Assembly: GCA_016196295.1 (NCBI GenBank)
Contig: JACPYA010000055.1
Span: 1 to 32,963, forward strand
Source of the DNA: Candidatus Peregrinibacteria bacterium
Lineage (GTDB): Bacteria; Patescibacteriota; Gracilibacteria; Peribacterales; Peribacteraceae
Direction of reading: 5' to 3'
Length of the DNA: 32,963 nt
Shown here: positions 7,969 to 15,011 of the stretch, piece by piece
Layout: every line of letters starts with the position of its first letter
Numbering within the stretch: position 1 is the stretch's first letter
Translations under genes and position numbers: made by a program
Notes under the pieces: generated by a model
Told to the model about the DNA's origin: nothing
What the model saw: the letters and a program-made list of their open reading frames with translations, nothing else
Databases searched by the model: none

Positions 7969-8658
7969 ATGACAGAAGTCGCAGATACCGTCGTCGAAGA
8001 CATCGTGAACGATCAGAAAGAAGGCCAGACCGTCGATCAGTTCACGCACAATGTGGAGGAGCAGGCGCGCGAGCGCACGGAGGCGCTGCGTGAGCAATTT
8101 GGCGACGCCGTGGACGGCGTTGCAGGGGACATCATGGACTCCGCAACGAGCTATTCCGATTCGAAGCGCGAGATATTAGACATTAATGCGACCGTGGGAG
8201 ATGCCCATGCGATCGGTGCGGCGGCCTACACCAATATGAGCGATCGCACCGTGACCTACGACACCTCCGCCATGGCGTATGACCTCAAAGATCCCGGGTA
8301 TTGGGAGCGCGTGAAGGAACACGAGCGGATCCACCAGGAGGAACAGGCGGGGAGTTACAATACGCAGACGGTGACATACATCGATCAAGGCGGAGAGATC
8401 GTGACGACGGATGTGGGCGCCTTCATCGAATGGCAACCAAGCTCGCGGGCCAATAAAACGTCCGATCTCACGGCGGAGTATCAGCAGCACATGGCGGATG
8501 GAGAGCGACTCGCGGCAGTTATCGGCTCGGATCGCATCGAACAAGCGCTGGCCGATGGAGACATGCAGGGTATGCAGCGAGAAATCATCGAGAAACAGCT
8601 GCCCGAGATGCTCGAACAGGACAAAATCAATGTGACGATCGGAGCGGATATTTCTTAG
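7969..8658 (+). CDS. Hypothetical protein with HExxH motif
   Basis: 229-aa protein that I cannot assign to a named family. It has no signal peptide or membrane segment. The first ~60 residues are acidic and helical ('VVEDIVNDQKEGQTVDQFTHNVEEQARERTEALREQF'), and the centre contains 'VKEHERIHQEEQAG', in which His118-Glu119-Arg-Ile-His122 fits the zinc-peptidase HExxH pattern. A third zinc ligand is not evident, so peptidase activity is uncertain. I chose the ATG at 7969 over an in-frame ATG 39 nt upstream because a promoter-like -35/-10 pair ends 9 nt before it. It stands alone between folA and the convergent folE. Confidence 0.7.
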   Translation: MTEVADTVVEDIVNDQKEGQTVDQFTHNVEEQARERTEALREQFGDAVDGVAGDIMDSATSYSDSKREILDINATVGDAHAIGAAAYTNMSDRTVTYDTSAMAYDLKDPGYWERVKEHERIHQEEQAGSYNTQTVTYIDQGGEIVTTDVGAFIEWQPSSRANKTSDLTAEYQQHMADGERLAAVIGSDRIEQALADGDMQGMQREIIEKQLPEMLEQDKINVTIGADIS

Positions 8659-8667
8659 GAATACCCT

Positions 8668-8763
8668 AAGAAACAAATAGCAAAGAAAATACCAAGCATC
8701 ATCAATCAAGGCTCGATCATTGGATATTGGCCGGGTGCCGTTTTTGTTTGTCGTTTGTTTCTT
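8668..8763. terminator. Inverted repeat between convergent genes
   Basis: Arms AAGAAACAAATAGCAAAG (8668-8685) and GTTTGTCGTTTGTTTCTT (8746-8763) pair over most of their length across a 60-nt loop. They lie between the HExxH gene and folE, which converge. The right half contains T-runs after GGGTGCCG (8734-8745). It is likely a bidirectional terminator built from A/T-rich words. Confidence 0.5.
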
Positions 8764-8769
8764 CGGTAC

Positions 8770-9315
8770 TTACGAGCGTCCTATCAGACTCAAAAATTCT
8801 TCTCTCGTGCGTTGGTCCTTCTTAAAGAGCCCCTTCACATGACTCGTGACGGCAAGGCTATGTTGTTTCTCCACCCCTCGCATCATCATGCAGAGGTGAT
8901 GTGCTTCAATGACGACGCCGATGCCCTTGGGCTTCAGCACTTTCTGCAGTGCCTCGCAGATCTGTTCTCCCATGCGTTCTTGCACCTGGAGCCTGCGCGC
9001 GAACATCTCGACGATCCGCGCGATCTTGCTGAGGCCGATCACGGACTTGTCCGGCACGTAGCCGACGTGCACCTTGCCGATGAAGGGGAGCAGGTGGTGC
9101 TCGCAGAGGCTGTAACACTCGATGTCCTTCACGATCACCATGCCCTCCGTGTCCGCCGGGTAGATCGCGCCGTTCACGATCTCCTCCAGGTCTTGGTCGT
9201 ATCCGGATGTCAGAAACTTCATCGCTTCCATCGCGCGTTCCGGGGTTTTACGCAGTCCTGGACGCTTCGGGTCCTCGCCGATGAGTTTCAGGAGCTGTTC
9301 GTAGAGATCTTTCAT
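8770..9315 (-). CDS. folE: GTP cyclohydrolase I
   Basis: Converts GTP to dihydroneopterin triphosphate, the first step of folate synthesis, 181 aa. Landmarks are '[20 protein letters not shown]', the zinc ligand region '[21 protein letters not shown]' with Cys and His ligands, '[26 protein letters not shown]', and '[17 protein letters not shown]' with the second Cys ligand and catalytic His. It is last in a minus-strand group folK-MOSC-folE, 29 bp after the MOSC gene, and has its own TATAGT box (9330-9325) ending 9 nt before the ATG. Confidence 0.96.
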   Translation of the reverse strand: MKDLYEQLLKLIGEDPKRPGLRKTPERAMEAMKFLTSGYDQDLEEIVNGAIYPADTEGMVIVKDIECYSLCEHHLLPFIGKVHVGYVPDKSVIGLSKIARIVEMFARRLQVQERMGEQICEALQKVLKPKGIGVVIEAHHLCMMMRGVEKQHSLAVTSHVKGLFKKDQRTREEFLSLIGRS

Positions 9316-9324
9316 GGGCAGTTC

Positions 9325-9330
9325 ACTATA
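9325..9330 (-). promoter_or_regulatory. -10 box abutting folE start
   Basis: TATAGT on the minus strand, 9 nt from the folE ATG. No convincing -35 element at 16-18 bp. Confidence 0.45.
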
Positions 9331-9344
9331 CCCGATTCTGCACT

Positions 9345-10199
9345 TCAGCGCATCCAGGCATAGGGTTTCGGTTTCTCCTGTCGCACGAGGACGTCGGACC
9401 CGATGCGGATGATGCCTGGCACATCGACGAGGAAATTTTCTCCCACAACGCCCTCACCTTTGCCATTGGGATACACATTTGTGATGATTTTGAGTGCTTT
9501 TTTGCGCGAGCGCGTACCTTTCTTCTGATCAACGATCGTCATTTTGCACCGTGGACTGGGGCCCACGCCGAGCAACTCGGCATCATCAATTTGAATCCGA
9601 TCCATGCCATATTCGGCAAATTTTCCTCCTCCCCGAAATACGAGATTGGGACGGACATCGGAGACCTCCAGGGGTTCATCGCCTTCTGCACGCATGTGCG
9701 CTGCGAGATCCTCTTCCACAGTTTCTGCAGAGACCCCGAGCGCTGCGGAACCATCTGCGAGACTCGCGTTCTGCCCCGTTCTGTGCCACGCATGTTTGCC
9801 GTAGGCGCGCTCGTCTTCGTGGACGAGGAGGCAATCTTGTCCCAAATACGAAGTGAACCAAGCGGAAGCCTCTGGAGCGTCGGCAATGACAGTGGCGGTG
9901 TCCTTCTTCCCCACTTTCGTCTCAAGTGGGAGGCCCTCCGGCTTCTGCAAAGGAATTTCCAGTTCCGGCATGTGCGGCGCATTCAACACGAGCATGCCGT
10001 TGCGAATGGCCGTTTGCACGAGCGCAAGGATCTCACATCCATTGTCTCGCTGCGTGAGCATCTTGAGATCATCTGTTCGAACGAGCATTCTCCTTCGATC
10101 GTATGCGAGCCCCTTCGGTGTCATCATAACTTGTTGGCCGCGCTTGTCGAAGACTTGGCCCGCGCACGATTTGACATGATAAATGATCGCGGCAACCAA
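9345..10199 (-). CDS. MOSC-domain protein (YcbX-like)
   Basis: Predicted MOSC protein of about 284 aa. The N-terminal beta-barrel reads '[13 protein letters not shown]...[13 protein letters not shown]', and the MOSC core contains '[49 protein letters not shown]', including the conserved Cys in 'SPRCKM' expected to bind sulfur or molybdenum cofactor. The family serves reductases acting on N-hydroxylated compounds, but no molybdenum-cofactor genes are visible here, so the substrate is unknown. I chose the TTG at 10199 because it gives the usual family N-terminus. An ATG at 10313 would overlap folK by 14 bp and add a low-complexity leader encoded by GGATGGA repeats. It lies between folK and folE. 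Confidence 0.8.
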   Translation of the reverse strand: MVAAIIYHVKSCAGQVFDKRGQQVMMTPKGLAYDRRRMLVRTDDLKMLTQRDNGCEILALVQTAIRNGMLVLNAPHMPELEIPLQKPEGLPLETKVGKKDTATVIADAPEASAWFTSYLGQDCLLVHEDERAYGKHAWHRTGQNASLADGSAALGVSAETVEEDLAAHMRAEGDEPLEVSDVRPNLVFRGGGKFAEYGMDRIQIDDAELLGVGPSPRCKMTIVDQKKGTRSRKKALKIITNVYPNGKGEGVVGENFLVDVPGIIRIGSDVLVRQEKPKPYAWMR

Positions 10200-10299
10200 C
10201 GTGATGCGTCTATGTTCGCGCTCCTCGGATCCATGGTCTTTGTCCGGAAGTGTCCTGGGGCGATGGAGGATGGAGGATGAAGGCATGAGGCGCAGAAGG

Positions 10300-10785
10300 T
10301 TAAAGGATGACATTTGTTTTGTGAATAGGTTCAGCGGAGGCCCCCCGAAGGAGCTCTCGAAATGAAGTATTGCCTCCAGGAAGAGGTTTCACGGGATCCA
10401 TCAATTCGACGAGCGGCTCCAGGACAAACCGTCTCTCATGCATCCGCGGATGGGGTATCGTGAGGGTTTCGGTCTGAAGAATGAGATCGTCGTAGAGGAG
10501 CACGTCGAGATCGATCGTGCGGGGGCCGAAGCGGTAGGGCGGATTCTTCTGAAGCGAGTGCTCGATGACGTCCAGGACGGCTTTCACTTCCTGCGGCCTC
10601 AAGTCCGTTCCGATCTTCGCGACGGCATTCAGGAAATCCGGCTGCGTCTCTACTTCGGCGGCCTTGGAGCGGTAGACGGAAGAGAATTGGATTTTCGGGA
10701 ATGTCTGCCGGAGCATGGTGGCGGCCTTCCGAAGATTCACTTCGGGGTGAATGTTTGAGCCGAGAGCGAGAAAAACGGTGGCCAC
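10300..10785 (-). CDS. folK: HPPK, folate pyrophosphokinase
   Basis: 2-amino-4-hydroxy-6-hydroxymethyldihydropteridine diphosphokinase, 161 aa. It transfers pyrophosphate from ATP to the pterin alcohol in folate synthesis. Landmarks are 'FLALGSNIHPEVNLRKAATML', 'SSVYRSKAAEVETQPDFLNAVAKIGTDL' and the signature 'RFGPRTIDLDVLLYDDLI', followed by 'LTIPHPRMHERRFVLEPLVEL'. The start is GTG, chosen because it gives the canonical N-terminus and lies 6 nt after a TATACT box. It is first of a minus-strand group with the MOSC protein and folE. Confidence 0.95.
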   Translation of the reverse strand: MATVFLALGSNIHPEVNLRKAATMLRQTFPKIQFSSVYRSKAAEVETQPDFLNAVAKIGTDLRPQEVKAVLDVIEHSLQKNPPYRFGPRTIDLDVLLYDDLILQTETLTIPHPRMHERRFVLEPLVELMDPVKPLPGGNTSFRELLRGASAEPIHKTNVIL

Positions 10786-10791
10786 GGAAGG

Positions 10792-10797
10792 AGTATA
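10792..10797 (-). promoter_or_regulatory. -10 box abutting folK start
   Basis: TATACT on the minus strand, 6 nt before the GTG start. It is divergent from the strong plus-strand promoter at 10808-10836. Confidence 0.5.
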
Positions 10798-10807
10798 GGG
10801 AAGGTGA

Positions 10808-10836
10808 TTGACAACTTTTCTTTACCTCGCAATACT
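10808..10836 (+). promoter_or_regulatory. Strong plus-strand promoter
   Basis: TTGACA (10808-10813, full consensus), exactly 17 bp, then AATACT (10831-10836, 4/6). It would start a transcript near 10843 that reads through a small basic ORF to the hairpins at 11198-11252. Confidence 0.65.
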
Positions 10837-10878
10837 TTGCGGTCGATCTTTCCCCCTCAACCCCTAAGAGGTGCCATC

Positions 10879-11184
10879 GTGGGAGCAAACCACGCGCGGA
10901 AGAACCGCATTGCGCGCCGAAAGCGCCAAGTGAAGAACCAGAGGACGTTCGGGGTCGCACGAATCGTTCAAGAAGCCTTTATGGCGGCTGTGAACGACAT
11001 CGGAAATGCACTTGTCGAGGCAGTTGCTTCACCTGTGCAGTGGAAGAGCGCTGGCGCAGCGCAACTGCGTGCGCTGCCAGCAGTGTTGGGGCCGCCACTG
11101 CAGTCCTGTACCAAACGACCGTTTGGACCCCTGAATGCCGCGATGCTCGCATGGAAACAGCCAGGCATGAGTCGTCTCGGCTGA
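10879..11184 (+). CDS. Small basic hypothetical protein
   Basis: Putative 101-aa protein starting at GTG, preceded at 7 nt by AAGAGG, a rare Shine-Dalgarno-like match in this window. The N-terminus is strongly basic ('ANHARKNRIARRKRQVKNQRTFG') and is followed by a helical-looking stretch 'VARIVQEAFMAAVNDIGNALVEAVASPVQ'. I recognise no family. Support comes from the consensus promoter upstream, the site before GTG, and the hairpin-T run downstream. Against it, the C-terminal third is low complexity and a minus-strand ORF overlaps. The transcript could instead be a ~380-nt structured RNA; I looked for RNase P, tmRNA and SRP signatures and did not find them. Confidence 0.4.
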   Translation: MGANHARKNRIARRKRQVKNQRTFGVARIVQEAFMAAVNDIGNALVEAVASPVQWKSAGAAQLRALPAVLGPPLQSCTKRPFGPLNAAMLAWKQPGMSRLG

Positions 11185-11197
11185 TCGACGTCTACGA

Positions 11198-11236
11198 GCG
11201 GCTTTCCCAGGGATGGGAAGGCCGCGCTTTTTATGG
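11198..11236 (+). terminator. Intrinsic terminator after the small basic ORF
   Basis: GCGGCTTTCCC (11198-11208) pairs with GGGAAGGCCGC (11215-11225) with one imperfection, followed by GCTTTTTATGG. Two further hairpins follow: GGTCGCG-TGAT-CGCGACC (11235-11252) and GCGCCC-TTCCAG-GGGCGC (11311-11328), the latter just before the end of the convergent folB. Confidence 0.55.
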
Positions 11237-11330
11237 TCGCGTGATCGCGACCTCGGATCGCAGCCACGGAGGGCTGCTCTCATTTATACAAAATTTTTGA
11301 AATAACTGGAGCGCCCTTCCAGGGGCGCGA

Positions 11331-11675
11331 TCACGGCCGCACAATTGAAATTGATACGTAATCACTGCCCGGAACCGCAAATTTTTTCACAGTCACCGTG
11401 ACAGACTGCGGTTTGTACTTCTTCTGGATCATCGCAGCGGCATCTTCGGCGAAGCGCTCGATTGTTTTCCGCTCCGTTTTTGCTATTTCTTTCAGATCCA
11501 TCGAGAGATCGAAGTAGTTGATGCTCTTTTTGACGTCGTCGGATGCGGCTGCAGCCTTGGCATTGAGTTGCATCTCGACCGAGATGAGCAGACGCTGCTC
11601 CGTTTTTCGTTCCAGCTCCGGCACGCCGATGTGGGTCCAGAGTTCTAAATCGGAAATAGCAAGAATGTCTGCCAT
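11331..11675 (-). CDS. folB: Dihydroneopterin aldolase
   Basis: 114-aa enzyme of the tunnelling-fold (FolB) family. It would convert dihydroneopterin to 6-hydroxymethyldihydropterin, the substrate of FolK. Landmarks are 'LAISDLELWTHIGVPELERKTEQRLLISVEM' (usual N-terminal 'hGV...E' pattern), 'YFDLSMDLKEIAKTERKTIERFAEDAAAMI' and the C-terminal strand 'VTVTVKKFAVPGSDYVSISIVRP'. It lies 23 bp downstream of secD on the same strand. A TAGGAT box 8 nt before its ATG may allow separate transcription. Confidence 0.85.
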   Translation of the reverse strand: MADILAISDLELWTHIGVPELERKTEQRLLISVEMQLNAKAAAASDDVKKSINYFDLSMDLKEIAKTERKTIERFAEDAAAMIQKKYKPQSVTVTVKKFAVPGSDYVSISIVRP

Positions 11676-11683
11676 GGAGTTCT

Positions 11684-11689
11684 ATCCTA
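11684..11689 (-). promoter_or_regulatory. -10 box abutting folB start
   Basis: TAGGAT on the minus strand between the secD stop and the folB ATG, 8 nt before the ATG. Any -35 would lie inside the secD 3' end. Confidence 0.35.
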
Positions 11690-11698
11690 CTCCGCGTT

Positions 11699-14131
11699 TC
11701 AGACCTGCGCTGCCGGCTTCACCCCGAAGTTGCGTGGCCGCTCCGCAAGCTTGGTTTCCGCGACTCGGCGCAAGATCCAGCGCGTGACGGTGATGGCGGT
11801 AAACATCGAGAGGACCACGCCGAGGCCGAGGGTAATGGCGAAGCCGCGGACAATGGAGGTTCCCACCATGAAGAGGATGACGCAGGTGATGAGCGTCGAG
11901 ACGTTGCCATCGCGGATGGCGGGCCACGCGTGCTGGAAGCTCGTTTCAACCGCGGTCTTCACCATCTTTCCTTTGCGCAACTCTTCTTTCATGCGTTCGA
12001 ACACGAGGACGTTCGCATCGACGGCCATGCCGAGGCTGAGGATGATACCGGCCATGCCCGCGAGCGTGAGGACGATGTAGTTGCCCGAGAAGAGGAAGAG
12101 CGGGAACTTCAGGATCACGAGGAAGAGGATGGCGTAGATGAGGAGCGCGATGTTCGCGATGATTCCGAGCAGGCGGTATACCACGATCATGTAGATCATG
12201 AGGATGATGATGCCGATGAGGGCCGCGAGGAGCGAGGTGCGAAGCGCCGCGTCACCCAGGGTTGCCTCCACCGTATGCTGACCGACGAGGTGGATAGGCG
12301 CGGGGATCGCTCCGGTGTTCAAGTCTTGCGCGAGGCTCTTCGCTTCCTCGAAGTTCTGGCTGCCCGTGATGACCGCCGTTCCTCCGATAATTTCCTGCTG
12401 GACCACCGGGGCGGAGACCAGCTCGCCGCCGACGAAGATGGCGATGCGCTTATTGACGTTCTTCTTCGTGAGTTCCTGGAATATCTTGCCTCCCTCGGCA
12501 TCGAACAGGATCTGCACGACCGGGATATTCGTCACGGGGTCGAGCGTGACGGTCGCGGCGCGGAAGTGCTTGCCGTCGAGCGTCGTGTCTTTCCACCCGG
12601 TCGGGAGCAGCGAGAAGAAGAGCGCACGCAGCGTGATGGCGTCCTCCTGAGCCTGGACATCTCCTGCCTGCAAGCGGGAGAGGAGCACGTTTGCTCGTGT
12701 CTCCGCGTCGGGTCCCGTGATCGTGAGCTCGTCGTAACTTGCCGTGTCTGGAGCGATCTTCTTCGCGCCCTCCGCGAGGATGATGTGGTACCCGAAGGAT
12801 GTCTCGACCGGCTCGCTCACTTGACGCGGCTGCAGGGCGAAGGCTGCGGCTTCGAGGGCAGGCACACCCAGCGTGCCGCGGCTGAACGTGCCCAGGCGGC
12901 CACCGTTCGCCCTGGACGGTCCGTCGGACTCCGCCTGCGCGAGGGTATGGAAATCCGCCCCTTGATCGGCTCGCGCTTTCAGGGCTTTCGCCCGCTCGAG
13001 CGCCTGCTCTTTGGTCCGCGTGATGCTGGCGGCCGCTTCGCTCGCGCCTTCGTAGGCAACGAGGATGTGGCTGGCGGTCATTTGTTCGCCGCCTTTTTCG
13101 AAGAGGCGCATAAAGAGGAGACGCGCGGAGCCGTCCGGCATCGTGACGGTCTTGAAGGTTCCCGACTCCATCGTGCGCAGCACCCCCGCAATGTTGAGCT
13201 CCATTCCGCTGTCCAGCACACGATCGTCGTGGAAGGCGTACTGCACGTTCTGCTCGGTCTTGGAGAGGAGATCGAACGCCTTCGGCGCTTCGTTGATGAC
13301 GCGACCCGTCTGGAAGCGGGGGGTGACGGCCTGCGCCATCCAGATCCCGGGAATCTCCTGCGTCGTCGCGGTGCCGTCATCATTCTGGACGGGCTGCGTG
13401 ATGACTCCTTCGCGTTCCGCCACCGGCTGTCCCGGCCGGGCGTCCCACATGCTCTCGAGGCCTTTCGGCAGTTGATCGCGGAAGAACGTGCGGCTCTCGA
13501 TGTACGCCGTCCCGAGCTCGTCGCCCAGGTCTTGGCCCAGGACCTGCAGGCTATGACCGCTGGCCGTCATCCGCTTCTTCGCGCGCGCGACGCGCGCGCG
13601 GACCTGCGTCTTGTACTCATCGCTCGCCTCCGTGTGTTCCTCTTTGAATTCCAGTTGGATGGTCTTGCCCACCGTGTTGATGCATTCCTGCGTATCAACG
13701 ACGCCCGGACACTCGACGAGCAGGTGTTTCTCGCCCGCGATGAAGGATGGCGTGATGACCGCTTCGCTGACGCCGAGTGCGTTGATGCGGCGCTCGAGGA
13801 CGGTGCGAATGGCCTCCGTCAGGTTCGTTCGCTGCTCCTCGATGCTCGCGCGCTCCGCGAGGAGAGCGTCGCGCTCCGCCCCCACGCCGCCGCTGCTTTC
13901 GAGAGTCGCGATGCGTCGATTCACATCTTCCAATTGCGCTTCGATCTCTTCCTCCGAGATGCGGAAATCCAGCTGCGTGCCGCCGATGAGGTCCAGTCCG
14001 TAATGGAGCGTGGGGGACCGCAAGAAGCCCGGAGCCCATTCTTTGGCGGAATCCGGCAATGCGATGAGCAGTGCGAAGACCCCGACGACGGCGGTCAGTG
14101 CGGGCCAGAGGAGCGAACGTTTCTGAGACAT
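11699..14131 (-). CDS. secD: SecD with embedded parvulin PPIase domain
   Basis: Protein-export membrane subunit of 810 aa, longer than a typical SecD. The N-terminal segment spans roughly residues 8-26, followed by 'LHYGLDLIGGTQLDFRI', a coiled-coil-like region (60-115), and 'RRINALGVSEAVITPSFIAGEKHLLVECPGV' of the P1 region. Residues ~350-455 form a parvulin/PpiC-like domain: 'MTASHILVAYEG', 'AKALKARADQGADFHTLAQAESDGPSRANGGRLGTFSRGTLGVPALEAAAF', 'PVETSFGYHIILAEGAKK'. SecD resumes with 'FDAEGGKIFQELTKKNVNKRIAIFVGGELVSAPVV' and five membrane segments including 'GMAVDANVLVFERMKEEL'. The isomerase would face the outside, where exported chains emerge. No secF lies in the window. It follows the SecD-like lipoprotein by 12 bp. 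Confidence 0.9.
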   Translation of the reverse strand: MSQKRSLLWPALTAVVGVFALLIALPDSAKEWAPGFLRSPTLHYGLDLIGGTQLDFRISEEEIEAQLEDVNRRIATLESSGGVGAERDALLAERASIEEQRTNLTEAIRTVLERRINALGVSEAVITPSFIAGEKHLLVECPGVVDTQECINTVGKTIQLEFKEEHTEASDEYKTQVRARVARAKKRMTASGHSLQVLGQDLGDELGTAYIESRTFFRDQLPKGLESMWDARPGQPVAEREGVITQPVQNDDGTATTQEIPGIWMAQAVTPRFQTGRVINEAPKAFDLLSKTEQNVQYAFHDDRVLDSGMELNIAGVLRTMESGTFKTVTMPDGSARLLFMRLFEKGGEQMTASHILVAYEGASEAAASITRTKEQALERAKALKARADQGADFHTLAQAESDGPSRANGGRLGTFSRGTLGVPALEAAAFALQPRQVSEPVETSFGYHIILAEGAKKIAPDTASYDELTITGPDAETRANVLLSRLQAGDVQAQEDAITLRALFFSLLPTGWKDTTLDGKHFRAATVTLDPVTNIPVVQILFDAEGGKIFQELTKKNVNKRIAIFVGGELVSAPVVQQEIIGGTAVITGSQNFEEAKSLAQDLNTGAIPAPIHLVGQHTVEATLGDAALRTSLLAALIGIIILMIYMIVVYRLLGIIANIALLIYAILFLVILKFPLFLFSGNYIVLTLAGMAGIILSLGMAVDANVLVFERMKEELRKGKMVKTAVETSFQHAWPAIRDGNVSTLITCVILFMVGTSIVRGFAITLGLGVVLSMFTAITVTRWILRRVAETKLAERPRNFGVKPAAQV

Positions 14132-14143
14132 CGAAAGAATGTG

Positions 14144-14824
14144 TTACGCGCCTGCGGGAACGAAGGTCACGTGCAGGCCGACATTGAGGTCGTCTGCGAA
14201 TATCTCCGCGAGGAGGAAGGCCGGAATGTCCGTGATGATGATGTTTTCTTTCACTTCATCGCTCTCCACGAGCAGCTTGCTCACGAGCCTGTCACGCACG
14301 AAGAGGCCGATGTACTTCCCGACGTTCTCATGGAAGATCTCCCCCATCACGGCGCGGCCTTCCTCCGTGAACTCCAGCATCACGCGTCCTTTCTCGGGGT
14401 CCGTATCCTTCCCCGCCGTCACCCATTCTAAGTGTTCCTCCGTGATGCCCGCTGCCGCAAACGATCCGTGGCCTTCCACCGTGATGTCTCCCGTGCCCTC
14501 GACCTCCTTCATGATACGCATCGTGAAGGGCGCAGTCAGTTGTTCGGTGATCGAATCCTTGATGGCGTCCGATGCCGTATCGACGACGAGAATCGTCTCT
14601 CCGTTTTCGATCGTGACTGCGAGATTGTCCGGGTCCTCGCCGATTGCCTCGAGCCTGCGCTGCACCACTCGCTTCGCGGCATCGACGAGCTGTGTGCGCA
14701 CCGTCGCATCCTCCGTATCAAACTCCAGGCGGTATCGCGCCTGCGTTCCGCTGCATCCCGCGAGGAGTGTCACGGCTCCCACGGAGAGAACCAAAGACCC
14801 GATGGTGAGACCGGGAGATTTCAT
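14144..14824 (-). CDS. Lipoprotein with SecD P1-like domain
   Basis: 226-aa predicted lipoprotein: the signal segment 'TIGSLVLSVGAVTLLAGC' has a lipobox with the acceptor Cys at residue 24. The mature part resembles the external P1 region of SecD. 'AAKRVVQRRLEAIGEDPDNLAVTIENGETILVV' parallels the 'ERRINALGV' region, and 'LEFTEEGRAVMGEIFHENVGKYIGLFVRDRLVSKLLV...FADDLNVG' parallels the neighbouring SecD's 'FDAEGGKIFQELTKKNVNKRIAIFVGGELVSAPVV...AQDLNTG'. It has no SecD membrane segments. It probably acts with the SecD encoded 12 bp downstream as a membrane-anchored accessory. The homology is by eye; the partner role is inferred. Confidence 0.8.
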   Translation of the reverse strand: MKSPGLTIGSLVLSVGAVTLLAGCSGTQARYRLEFDTEDATVRTQLVDAAKRVVQRRLEAIGEDPDNLAVTIENGETILVVDTASDAIKDSITEQLTAPFTMRIMKEVEGTGDITVEGHGSFAAAGITEEHLEWVTAGKDTDPEKGRVMLEFTEEGRAVMGEIFHENVGKYIGLFVRDRLVSKLLVESDEVKENIIITDIPAFLLAEIFADDLNVGLHVTFVPAGA

Positions 14825-14831
14825 CTGGCGC

Positions 14832-14860
14832 AGTGTACTTGAACATATTCAGCTGCACAA
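14832..14860 (-). promoter_or_regulatory. Promoter of lipoprotein-secD operon
   Basis: On the minus strand TTGTGC (14860-14855), 17-bp spacer, TACACT (14837-14832), 7 nt before the lipoprotein ATG. Good spacing with a start codon at about +1. Confidence 0.6.
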
Positions 14861-14901
14861 TCCTCCATGGGAATTTAATATGTCAATATATGGAGGAAAT
14901 C

Positions 14902-15009
14902 ACCGAAAAGACAAACAACAAAGAAAAATCCACCGGACCAATATTCCAATGACCCCGAACATTGATTCCTGACACACTGGCATTATTCTTTGTCTTTTGT
15001 CTTTTCGGT
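14902..15009. repeat. Long inverted repeat of AAGACAAA words
   Basis: Left arm 14902-14925 begins ACCGAAAAGACAAACAAC; right arm 14986-15009 ends TTTTGTCTTTTCGGT. The arms pair over nearly all of 24 nt with a 60-nt loop. It fills the gap between the secD operon promoter and the stop of the nucleotidyltransferase gene, which reads leftward into it. Confidence 0.7.
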
Positions 15010-15011
15010 TA

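Noticed and set aside
10804-10878. Upstream extension of the small basic ORF to a GTG at 10804
   Set aside because: It would start before the TTGACA/AATACT promoter that appears to drive the gene.
11930-14431. An 833-codon open frame on the plus strand across secD
   Set aside because: It is antisense to a clearly conserved SecD. Its Arg/Glu/Asp/His-rich composition is typical of antisense frames in GC-rich genes.
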